Assembly (NCBI RefSeq): GCF_037975245.1
Contig: NC_092580.1
Location: 17,122,001 to 17,186,000, forward strand
Reading direction: 5' to 3'
Origin: Apostichopus japonicus
Lineage: Eukaryota; Echinodermata; Holothuroidea; Aspidochirotida; Stichopodidae
DNA length: 64,000 nt
Position numbers and translations under genes: made by a program. Shown here piece by piece: positions 12,701-23,454 of the stretch; position 1 is the stretch's first letter; every line of letters starts with the position of its first letter. The notes beneath the pieces were generated by a model. That model saw only the letters and a list, made by a program, of their open reading frames with translations, made no database searches and was not told the DNA's origin.

Positions 12701-15700
12701 TTTTTCATGTCTTGTTTCAAAATCACTTGCACTGAGAGTACCATTAGTTTAAGTTTCCTGTTTCCAGAGGTTGAGAACTGTTCATACCCTCTATACGATT
12801 GCTCGAAGCATGCTATCATCAAAGGACAGTATTCTGTGGTACTAGTACTACAAACGTATGCCAACTGGCAGGAATAAATTATTTAGTAGATAACAAAGAG
12901 TAACAAAGACAATGATTGTCATGGTGTTGTCATTTTAATCATTTACCTGACATGTTTGTACATGTATGCAAGTACAGTACACCAACTTTGCATTTTTGTG
13001 ATAAAACAGTCTATCATGCAAAAATGCTGCAATTTTTTTTTACTCAATCAATGTCTGGAACTCTGCCAGTGGAACATGCCACTTAAATTAATCCATGCAT
13101 GCTATAAACCATGAGTACCATCGATACACATCAAATACTATAGCTTTACTACTGACCTGCCTGATCTAGCTTTACCCCAAGTATACAGCTCTCCAGACGA
13201 AACCAATCCTGCGTGGTTACGGCCACAAGAGATTAAGTTACGTCTAATGTCCGAGTGTCCCGACTGATGTCTCATAGTGGCATCCCTGTGTATGCAAGTC
13301 TTGTCGATTTCTGCCAGAGACGGCTCCTGAGTCACCTCGTAACCTTTCCGAATTCTCCGAGAATGAAGCTCGATCAGTGTGAGGATGAAGAACTGCACCA
13401 GAGTGGAAGGCTCGGTCATCTTCATATTTTCTGAGCCGTAGAAACTATCGACTGATGCGATGGAACTGGTAGAAGGAGATCGCTTTCGACCCGATTCAAA
13501 GATATCCCTCATCTTTGGTTTTGTCGGGTCCAGTAGAGAGGCTAGCAGAATCAGTTGCTGTACGTTCAACAGATGAAGATGACTGGTGAGAAACGTGGAG
13601 TGTCTGAGCACCAGATCAGTTCGCAACATGAGAATGCTTACTACTTCCAGTTTGGAAAGCCTTTCGATGAATATGCCATTTTTGGCCGATACGAAGGCAT
13701 CAAGAAATTCTGGAGATGTTACTTTCCTCATCAGGGTTGGGTCCGCTCTCTTTGGCCATTGTTCAAAGAGTGTATCCATAGCTGTTTCTAAATGGCCTCT
13801 AGTCCTTGCCATGTCAAACATGAATTCCCACAGAGAGTGACTTGCCAAGACGTGTATAGCTTCCACTTCATCGTAGTCTAAATTATCCGATAGAAACGTA
13901 GCCAGCATTCTCTGAATCTCTCTTCGGTCATTGCTATTTAGGTATACAAAAATAAGACACTTGATCGCAACAATGGCAAGTTTACAACAATTTGAATGGC
14001 CCTGTTCTCCTTGTTTATTTAGTATACCCTGTATGACAGACAAAGTCTCCTGAAAATATCCATACTTTGCCAGATGGTACGCCCAAACCATAGACGAACA
14101 CCTCGAGATACAATACAGCCTGGTTGCTTCTTGGAGTTGCGCCTGTTGTAGTTTATGCTCTGCTGCCCTCAGGAAGAGAGATGACATGTTAAGGTCAAGG
14201 GTCATTCCAAGGATCTCTGCTTTCTTCGTCTGTCCTTCAGCGATGAGATTAAGACAGAGATTATCAAAGTTGACTCTACAAAAGGAGATTGCAAAGAGAA
14301 ATTTAACTTTGTAGTAGAACAACAATGATTTGTGATTTGTTATTTAAGCTCAATGGAACTGTGAATAGTCAGTAGAATGAATCTTCCCAACCTAGCTAGT
14401 ACAGCATTTTCATAATTACAAATTTTTCTGGTCTTTTTCGATACAGTTTAAAAGGTAGTGCTGACCTTCAATATAATCAATTTCCAAAATGTGATAGAAA
14501 ACTTAAACCCTCAACTATATAATCATGGATTGCTAGATGACGATATAGTTTGTAGGCAAAAATCTTGTCAAAGCAGCCATGATTTGTTATTTTCCAGAAT
14601 TATCCACATGTATTGCAAAGCTTGTGCTGAATGGTACCTGAAACTGTTTATTACACTATAGGATTGAAAACATACCTGAAGCATTCAAGCATCCTACTCA
14701 GGCATGAGTGACAGTATTTAGTATTTCTAGCAAACTAATGTATCATGTTATGTAACTTTCAGTGAACTCACTGCGGTTTTATTTGGTATACACCTGTGCT
14801 TCCAAAGATGATACAACCATCTTCCAGGTCTTGACCTTCCTCGTCAGTACTCTCATTATTAACAGTTTCGTCTGCCACTTCATCTGTTGGACCTCTATGT
14901 TTTGGAAATCTTTGGCGGTAGATCCCAACCACTTCTTCTCCAATTGGCAGAGAAAGTGTCTGCAATTTAGCATCAGATAAATGCTCTTTCCCTGTAATGT
15001 CTGAGAACTTAGTGGAGAGGACAGTGACAGTGGGACACTGCAGGTTGGCGGCCTTCGTCAGGGTAAACATGAAATTGTCTGTGAGAAGTATCTTATCCGT
15101 AGAAATTGGAATGTTATAGACGAAGATTGCATCCCAACTATCCAGGCTGCTGTCGTAAACTTTGACCACATTCGAGGAGAGGCAGTGGGCTACAATCATG
15201 GTGTTGCCTTTCACTGCATGAGTAGATAACTGGACCGTCCTCATGAACTGGTCAAACCTTGTGGGTGTGAAGATCGTGGGATCATTAATCTCCGAATCCA
15301 AGATACTGATGATGGTATCAGAGGATCTCACCAAGGTGAACTGTAGGCTGGTGGCTTGGGCTTCCAAGGAATTAGAGAGTGATTCCGTCCTAGAAGAGGT
15401 CTGCTCAAGCAACAGGCCAAACTGATTGTTGGTCACTGTGGAAACCTTTATCACAACAGAGACAAAGAAAAGACTTTGAGCCATTGTCTAATGAAGGTCA
15501 TTTAACCCCCCCCCCCCCGACCCCCCTCTCCCCTCCACTCCCAAGAAAACATACATTTTGTGAAAGTGATAATTGTTAACCAAGAACATTTGCTTACTCA
15601 CTGCAATGCCAATTGACTGCTGTTGGAAAAATAGGTGCTTGATATGGAATTATTTTTGAGTAAATCTAGTCTAGGAATAAAAAAGGCTTCCAATAAGAGA

Positions 15701-17144
15701 TCAGTTCCTTCAAAACTCATCCGAAGACGAACACATGGAGTTTCATGGTGTAAAATTCTATAGTAAAAGTAAAATATTGCCCACACCTGTTTGGAAAGTA
15801 ACTTCAGAAATCCAACAGTTTGTAATATGCTGCTTGAAATCTTATTTTCCATTACACCAGCCTATCCATATATGCAATACTGAAAAGTTACCTTCTAGTC
15901 CTAATACAGTTTAAAAACAGTCTACAAATGCTTGGAATGCCAAAAGTACAAGGAAGGAGTCTAAATTGGCTGCTGTTTACTTTTTTTTGCTTTTTCATTT
16001 CAGATTTGCTTCTTCCTGAAAGTCCTCAAAGTCTTCTCATAACATGCAGTCACAGTCACTAAGAGCAAATATCTTCAAGAACAGCTTCCCTCCAAATCTT
16101 CATCCCTAGCCACAATCTTTTGTACATAACAACCTATACATAGATGTCAGATGTTGACTGATGTCTTTAAACAAGAAGACCCCAACAGATGAAACTGATT
16201 CAATACAGTCTTTATTGTTCTCACCAGCAGATAGGTCAAAAACCTCCCATGTTGCACAACTTCTAAGTTCATCACAGAATCACCAATCTTGACTCTCATC
16301 AGCTCTTGTTTGGAAAGCAGATCTACAAAGACCACTTCTCCTTCTTCTGTCCCAACAACACCAATGTCTCCATTCAGAAATTGGCTTTTCCAGCAAGCAA
16401 TTGCCATGGGTTTGGTGTGCTTCTGTTTCTGTAATTATAAGTATTATAGCTCACGTAAACTTCATAAAGATGAAACTTTGTTATGATTTTTTTTTGTAAA
16501 ATCTCTCTAGTCTATAAAATTTCCCCTAAACATTCTTATCAATAATAACTAGAAATTATGAAGAGAAGAGTTTACAAACCATTCATTTAATTATTTACAG
16601 ATAGCAACTGGATTACCAACATATAATCAATTGATTTCATTTCAAGAACAAAAGTATCCACATGGTAATCAAATATTATTGATGAAGTTCAGTTATAAGT
16701 GTAAATACATACCTTTAAAAGAATCGAGCTGACATCTGTAGTGGAGCACTCTGCAGTCGAAGTAAACTGAGACTCTTGGCTCCATGATGTATCCATCAAG
16801 GATAACACCGGTAGGATATACACAGAGGCATCGGCAGTCGCGAGTAAAGCCCATAAGCATTCCTCAATCCAGCAAATGCATCTGATAGTCTTGCCGGAGT
16901 CAATGAACCATTGGATAGATTTCTTCCGAAGGGGTTTACCGATTTCCTCTGCTATCAGTGTAATCAGATGATCTGATCTTGCAATCACAGTCACAGCTAT
17001 CTTTAGCGACTGATGGAAAGCACATTTTATGTTAGTTGGATGACACCTCCCACTTCTACCAAGACTTCCTTCTCTCTCTGTGCATGCTGACGAGGGATTA
17101 CAAACTCTTTCCAAAGTTTGCAACTGATACAGCTGTTCTGCCAT
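3773..17144 (-). CDS. Large RCC1-repeat protein with propeller/solenoid frame and C-terminal Cys/His knuckle (about 1595 aa)
   Basis: Exons in gene order: 16713-17144, 16225-16428, 15602-15786, 14772-15389, 13157-14275, 12086-12379, 11433-11589, 10432-10641, 9358-9477, 8513-8749, 7502-7711, 6254-6558, 5792-5864, 4935-5041, 3773-4289. All junctions are GT-AG and the sum, 4788 nt, closes in frame. Residues 1-480 look beta-rich (possible degenerate propeller). Residues 480-825 are helical, solenoid-like. Residues about 828-1192 carry seven RCC1 blades with W-G motifs (YTWGKARSGRLGHG, YAWGSSKFGQIGVG, WSWGWGVHGQLGHG and four more); exon 9 is a basic 40-aa linker between blades 5 and 6. Residues 1263-1424 are helical again. 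The end has C1532-E-H1534, C1563 and C1581-P-Q-C1584, like the zinc knuckles of vacuolar-sorting subunits. Exon 3 and 4 acceptors are the least certain. The name is unknown to me; a Claret/GLO-4-like Rab32/38 exchange factor is a hypothesis. A short out-of-frame upstream ATG lies at 17155-17157. Confidence 0.85.
8905..9180. repeat. Three-copy tandem repeat, unit about 90 bp
   Basis: Three diverged copies follow one another. Each contains an AGCTGT-TTAAATC block, an AACATGCCATCAATAT-type block, an ACATGGCAGGTGACA-type block and an ACAAAACACTAT-type block. Copies start near 8908, 8997 and 9088. The array lies in the intron between exons 10 and 9 of the RCC1 gene. The third copy is the most degraded. 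Confidence 0.8.
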
Positions 17145-18418
17145 GCCAACGCCTCATATGATTCTCTGTGCTAGGATTTATCGTTAACTCTGACCTTTCA
17201 GTGGAAAAAGGCATCAAAGGGTAATAAAGTTGTATCTGTAGGGGCAAAGGAAACAGATAAGAAGGAAATTTGACCATTTTGCAACATAGATGAGATGAGA
17301 TGTAATGTACACTACGTTATCCTTAAAGGACCTTGGTGCATCCAACTTTTGAAGCACAAGAGTTACACAACAGGTGGGTGCTAAAGGATAAAGCTGCCCT
17401 CAGTAGGACCTGCACTCTGATGTTCCCAAATATATGGTCACAAACAACCAACTACAAAAGTAACATCAAAATGTTACGATGGAATTCATCACTGGATATT
17501 CATAATTATGACATTCAGGTCACTATTCTGGATACTGTGGATACTATTCCTAACACTGTGCACCTACCATAGGCCACCATCAGAAAATTGGTCAAACTCT
17601 TAAGTAATGTTTGGGGTGGGCAGGAATTGGTTTGAGAAAGAAATTAAGTATCCACTACTTAAATATCTCTGAAGGACATTGAGTCATGGTCATCTTTTTT
17701 GTAGATGCCTATTTTCAATTCGTGAAATTGGTATGCTGCTCAGTATGTTGCACTACAGTAGTGTAGCCCATCAAAATACATAAATCTGGACCATACAGTA
17801 CAATCAGGAGATGTGCCAAAACATCTACAACCATGGAGGGTCATGTCATACGTTCCACCAGAGCACTTAACTCTCATGATACTCCTTGTATACATTCTAT
17901 TAACAACTAATGTCAAGATCCTATGGCTGCCATAGTCCTGGTGGAAGTGTGCAAACAAGGAACTTTTTTACACTGTTTACTGCAATTTTCAAATTTACCG
18001 GCATAATATATAGTGGAACTCTGTTGTCTACAAAACACAACTTCAACTTGCAAAGGGTTTAATAAATTGTTAGTAGAGCCCGGAAGCATGTCACATGATC
18101 ATCCATACTCCCGATTGATATTAGGACTAGTATAACTTAAAGACTCATTGTGCATTCCATTTTGGCAGTTTAAACCATCTTTTTGCAGTACTATTATGTA
18201 GTAGATATCACAATTTTGTAGTTTTTTGTCAAAATTGTGGCCTATTTGAAGAGATGGATGGAATGAAAAATTCAAACCACAACAAAGGTGTCCAATTCTT
18301 AACTATTACATTCATTGACCTGAAAACTTTCTCGGATGCATGTTTTCATCTTGGCCAAAACAATAACAAAGATGGAAGAATGGGACACCTTTGTTTTGGT
18401 TTTCATTTTTCATTCAAA
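17145..18418. other. 5' flank of the RCC1 gene; no other gene seen
   Basis: This stretch begins the divergent intergenic region between the RCC1 gene (minus) and IMMP2L (plus). Short open frames here show no family resemblance, no splice context and no codon bias, so none is called. The transcription start of the RCC1 gene should lie in the first few hundred bases, but I cannot point to a core promoter. Confidence 0.4.
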
Positions 18419-18690
18419 GTGGCTATTCTTACGACTGTTCATAGGAATAATTTCCGATTACGCATGCGCAGTTGCTATTTTTATGACAGGAGTACTATTT
18501 TTTACGACCAGGAGTAACAATAATTTCCGGTTAGGGTTAGTGTTAGGATTGGGGTTTAGGGTTAAAGTTAGGGTTAGGGTTACCCCTCCTACATGCGCAG
18601 TTGCTTTATTTACTTTACTGCGCTTGAATTCGCCTTTGTCGTAAGAATAGTTTATAAATAATTGTTACAACTAGTCGTAAGAATAGCCAC
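18419..18690. mobile_element. Small inverted-repeat element (MITE-like) with telomere-like core
   Basis: Perfect 18-bp terminal inverted repeats: GTGGCTATTCTTACGACT at 18419-18436 and its reverse complement at 18673-18690. Inside are two direct copies of ATGCGCAGTTGCT (near 18464 and 18592) and a degenerate TTAGGG-type stretch at 18529-18582. A 9-bp word, TTTTTCATT, occurs a few bases outside each end and might be the target duplication, with the outermost four bases decayed. No coding capacity. Confidence 0.65.
18529..18582 (+). repeat. Interstitial telomere-like repeat (degenerate TTAGGG)
   Basis: About seven TTAGGG or near-TTAGGG units (GGTTAGGGTTAGTGTTAGG, GGGTTTAGGGTTAAAG, GGGTTAGGGTT) on the plus strand, ending at ACCCC. 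It sits inside the small inverted-repeat element, so it more likely spread with that element than by telomere fusion. Confidence 0.7.
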
Positions 18691-20374
18691 GGCCTTTTTC
18701 ATTTGCTTGATCTCTGCGATTTGGCCAGTGTTGGGATAAAGCACATCGTCATGTGTGCTTATTTACTACACAGTTATAAAGAAAACGATTATATCGTGTT
18801 TATAATAGAATGCATAATGCAGACGGGTCTTAAACTGCAAGTGTTAAAACTTTCAGTAAACTGTAAAGATACTGCAGGCTAGGCCTACAGTAGGTATTGA
18901 AACTGTAGGCCTGGCCTATGTCTTAAGACTAGTGCAATCACTGCATTAGCCTAACGAATTGACATTAAATAATTCATACCAGGATCAGTTAGGCCATACA
19001 GAAGCGTGAGCAAAGGCCTTAAGTTGAACATTTGTATTGTTGTGGTCCATGATATAGGACATCAATGGCAAAACGAACGAAACTAGGGTTACTTCTTTCT
19101 GCAATTGTTTCTTTTGACTATTTTTCTTGTTGCCAGAATTCGATACACTTTATGGCCAAAATAGTATCTAGCCTGTAACTATGCTAAAGATTGTTTACGA
19201 AAAGTGCATATTACGGGACCTATGCAAAAGTTCCTCGGCATCTGGGGTCAAGGTCGCCTGCTTCTGATGTGTTTTGTTTTTTTGTTTTGTTTTTCGCTAA
19301 AAGAGAGAAAGATGGAAAATCGGAAAATGTATTCTCATTAATCCGATTTTTACCAGTTTCCAGCATGAGGGACTGTAGTGTACAGCCCCCCCCCCCCTCC
19401 TCTCATCATCATGCATGGCCACCCTCAGCCGGTATAGATTTGAGTTTGTTTTCTGGGGGTAAATGCAAATATATCCAACACCCCTTTTTCAAATATATCC
19501 AACACACCTTTTTCAGTGAAAACACGAACTTCAAGCCCAAACATGGCTTGAAGTGCACTTTTGCAGTTATACTTTCATTAATACCTGCAATTACTTTTAA
19601 GGTTTTTTAAGAATAGCCTATATTCTTATTAATTGGGGATATCTCTAAATAGTAACAGATATATCTTTACTGAAATAATTAAAAAGATCCTGAATGAATT
19701 TGATACATCTTTGCCAATGCCCAATTAAGGAATTAAAGATACCTTTAATTCATTTGAAGTGTCTCTGATTTGCTCAAATAGTGTATCTCTACTACAAATA
19801 TATGTATATGTGATATAAAAGATATCTGTGATTTTTAATTAAATATACTTTAGAATATATCTCGGATTATATATTATTATAGATCAAATTGACATATGTT
19901 ATTGATTAATTATTAAAAAATTATTCGTTTGATTAATTAAAAGTAACTCTAACTCATTTAAGATCCATTATTATATGATGAAATAAAATATTTTAAACCT
20001 TGCTAACTATTACAAAGACCAGAGAAAACCGAAGACAAATATTATTCAGTGGGTTTTAATAACACAGTAGACAGGTCATCTTTGAAAATCTATCCAGTGA
20101 CCGATGCACCTGTCAAACCCCTAGTCAACCGAAACGACAAGCACGTGTTGGTGATGGCGCACTACATATTTGACGTCTGCTGATATGTTGTTCTTTCCCA
20201 TACACATTGAACATACAGTAGCTTTGTGCTTTGTATGTAGTGTTACATACTACACATAACATAAGAAGTTATGACTCAAAATTACAAATTTAAACTGTAA
20301 TCCTTTGCTCTCTGTTGCTAGGTATTAGGTCTGAATAGACCGTGAAATCACAGTAAAGATCGAAGATTAATGAA
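18691..20374. other. Intergenic, 5' flank of IMMP2L
   Basis: Contains a cluster of GGCCTAGGC-type words at about 18875-19020, a poly-C run near 19387 and a strongly AT-rich stretch at 19600-19990. The IMMP2L promoter probably lies in 20100-20370, where base composition rises. I see no further gene; an ORF at 19191-19610 looks spurious. Confidence 0.4.
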
Positions 20375-23300
20375 ATGACTTCTGCAACGAAGGGTCTGGT
20401 TAAGTTATTTTGTGGTACATATGTCTTTGGAATCGCAGGCTCAGTTACATTCTTTGATAAAGTGGGATATCTTGCCACTGTTGATGGCAGATCGATGCAG
20501 GTTGGTTAAATTATACTATTATTACTATGGCACATGCGTGCGGTTGGCCTAAGTTAGGCTTAGAGTTAGACCTAGTCAGTAACATTACAAATACAATCAA
20601 GTTACTGAAACAGGCTTAGGACAGGCTATGAGATACATGCAATGAGGTCTATGAATGAATGTTTCTGTTTCACTCACAGGCCTTAGTAAAGTTAGAGAAG
20701 CACACTAGGCCTACAATAACATTAGCACTATCAGTTAATTCTTTAATTTAATGAAGCCTCACATTCACAATATAAACACCATACACCGAGGAATGGCACC
20801 TTGGTTGTCTGTCACTGTGTTATTCACTCTAGGCTATTTCTTCAAACGGCCTTTTCACTGGTGTTTTCACTGATATATTGAAATGTTCAACCTCATTTGA
20901 TTAGAACTGAATTCATTTCTTACTCTGCAGTCTGTACTGACATGAGCATTGACTAAGCACTGAAAAAGATTAATCCACAGCAACTTGTAAATTATCTGTT
21001 TCAACCACTTCTGATGTCGTAATATCAACTAACTCATGGAATTAGCTTGCTTCCTCCTTGCTCTGTATTCAAATAGCCACTGAAAATGTCCAGGGCTGTT
21101 ACTTCCCTTTTGGAACATTCATAGTCACATTGCATAGTGTTTCACCTTACCAGAGACAAAATCCAACAAGAATGTCTATTAACTTTTCATCTGACTTAAA
21201 ATGGGATGCATTCTGCGAGTACTCAATTGTTCTTTCCTGCATGATCATAAATTCTCATTCCTCTTTCTGTTTCCTTTCTACAGCCTGCTTTCAACCCCAA
21301 GCATTCCAAGTGGAGAGATATAATATTCTGTAACCGGTGGATTATTCGTGGCAGTCGTATCCAGAAAGGAGACATTGTTTCACTTGTGTAAGACAAATTA
21401 GTTAAAGGCATTGAAGACTCGCCCCAAACCGCGTGGGGCCATCTGAAAAAGTTAACTTTCTGTTGCTTGCAAGTGACGTTTTGTTCATGTCGCTACAAAA
21501 TGCAGACAGTAATGAAACGTGATACCTTGTTATATTTAGCTGGACCTGAGATGTCCATCGCTTTATCGTTTATACACTGTGCTGTGGGTATTGACCGCAG
21601 CTGTATGTACTGACTGTACACTAGTGTCTAATTACCGACGGTAGCAAGCGGTGTGTGTATTTTCTGGGATCGATGGTGGTGTCTAACACTTCGGTTACAC
21701 CTCATTCGAAACTAGGTCAGATTACCGGCATTAAACGTTTCTTTTTGCGCGAGTCTTCACACCTTTTAATGGTTGGAAGATGGGGTGGTGGGGGGGGGGT
21801 TGGGGTGTTACAAGTCATATATCGTTTTCAAAAATACTAACACACACAAAAAAAATAATGTATTAATTGATCCTAGAACATCCCTCTAACTACCAGGTTA
21901 AAATTTACATTGTAGATTCTGTAAATTTCTTCAGTTTGTTAGCTATAGGGGATCAAATGCAGCTTCTACTGTAAGCCCAAGCTCCAAGGTTTCTGTGAAG
22001 CAATTGTCAACCTATTGAATTGTGTATATTATTGTTTTGTTTTTTACCGCAGATCTCCAAACCATCCAAATGAAGTCCTGGTCAAACGGATTATAGCTTT
22101 AGAAGGAGAGACGATCAGGTAAACATGGTGAAGGTTCCTCGTTTATTCATATCTGTGAAGTTTCATGAAAGTGCACTTGAAGCATTTTTGACATGTCTGC
22201 AAATTCCTCTGCACAGTTAATAATTTATCTGGTATCGCATAGCAAAGTTCTATGCAAAATGAACAAATCCTTGCACAAATGTTATAGTGTTTGTGAAGAG
22301 AGAACCATACCATTTTCAGTATAACAAAATTCACGTATGTCACAACTGCCACCCAAAATGTGTAAACTTTAATTATCCACTGCTCAGTATTGAGTACAAC
22401 CTTTCTGTAAAGCAATGCATACCATCCCTGATTAGCAATAACTAAATGTAGGAAGGATAATGGCTGAAAATAGACCAAGAGGATATTCAAGTGTTAAGTG
22501 TAACTCTGTTAACGAGTCATGAAAATGTTAGATATTTTCCCGCAAATATTTAGATATTGATTTGTTATGGTGGATAGGATACATCATGACATTGAAGGTA
22601 AATGATGAAGATTATACCAGAAGCATATTCTTAACTTTACAAATTAGGGGAGGTATCAGTGAGTGGTTTTCTCCATTTAATGAATTTGCTTTGCACAATA
22701 TCCTGTTAGGTTTCAAATAATGTCCTATTCTATTCTGCAGGACATTAAATTACAAGACCCGTTATGTCACCGTTCCGAAGGGACACTGCTGGATGGAGGG
22801 GGACAACCATGAACAGAGCTTAGATAGTAATTTCTTTGGTCCAGTAAGTACTCCTAGATCCTTATGTTTTAATGGTACCCCGTAGTGTCCATTTATTATT
22901 CTGCTAATGAAGGACACCAAAAAACAAAAAAAGTAGAGTAAAGAAATTTTAGAGTGTGTAATAAGCAGGATGTGATTTTCTCTCTTCTGGTATCGTTCTC
23001 TTTCTCTCTTCTCGTAAATAATCTAACTGAACAGAGAGTAAAATGACAACATTAGCAGGTAGTTTGCAAGAGTTTCACAAGTTTAAAGCAATATACATTT
23101 AGTAGCGGACTATATAGAGAAGTAAACAACGAACCATTAAACTGTGTGTTTGGTACGCACTACATATGCTTGTTCACTACTGATGCTGCTGAATTAACTG
23201 TACAGTGTTATTGTTGGCCCTACCTTTTTGACTTGCTGTGATTCTAATTCTAACTAAGGTCTTAATAAATCTCTTTACCTATCACATAGGTATCTGTCGG

Positions 23301-23454
23301 GTTAATTCACTCGAAAGCAACTCACATTCTGTGGCCTTGGGACAGAAATCAACGACTGAAGAGTGACATACCGGCCGGAAGGACAGTTTTGGACAGAAGG
23401 AGAGTGGCAGAATTACAGGAGAACGGAGAACTGGCCGACAATGGGGATGTGTGA
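20375..23454 (+). CDS. IMMP2L: Mitochondrial inner membrane peptidase subunit 2 (complete, 187 aa)
   Basis: Five coding exons: 20375-20500, 21284-21387, 22053-22118, 22741-22843, 23290-23454. All introns are GT-AG, phases match, and the sum is 564 nt. The protein is an S26-family serine protease of the mitochondrial inner membrane, facing the intermembrane space, which removes sorting signals from a few imported proteins. Visible features: an N-terminal hydrophobic anchor (residues about 8-27); GRSMQ with the nucleophile Ser40; [10 protein letters not shown] with the general base Lys88; [20 protein letters not shown] (from about 114), the conserved signal-peptidase box; THILWPWDR near the C-terminus. 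Length agrees with vertebrate IMMP2L (about 175 aa). The first ATG with this frame is at 20375. Introns are about 0.4-0.8 kb, strikingly shorter than the very large human gene. It is divergent from the RCC1 gene, 3.2 kb apart. Confidence 0.96.

Noticed and set aside
13555-13840. Plus-strand open frames of 78 and 84 codons
   Set aside because: They are antisense shadows of the well-supported exon 5 of the RCC1 gene.
15390-15449. Longer version of RCC1-gene exon 4 starting at 15449 after ATAAAG
   Set aside because: It needs phase 0 at the previous donor, but exon 3 ends in phase 2. The acceptor CTCTTCTAG at 15390 restores frame and has a better pyrimidine tract.
19191-19610. 139-codon open frame
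   Set aside because: Contains a poly-C-encoded proline run and a direct repeat (AAATATATCCAACACCCC-type); no homology recognised, likely chance.
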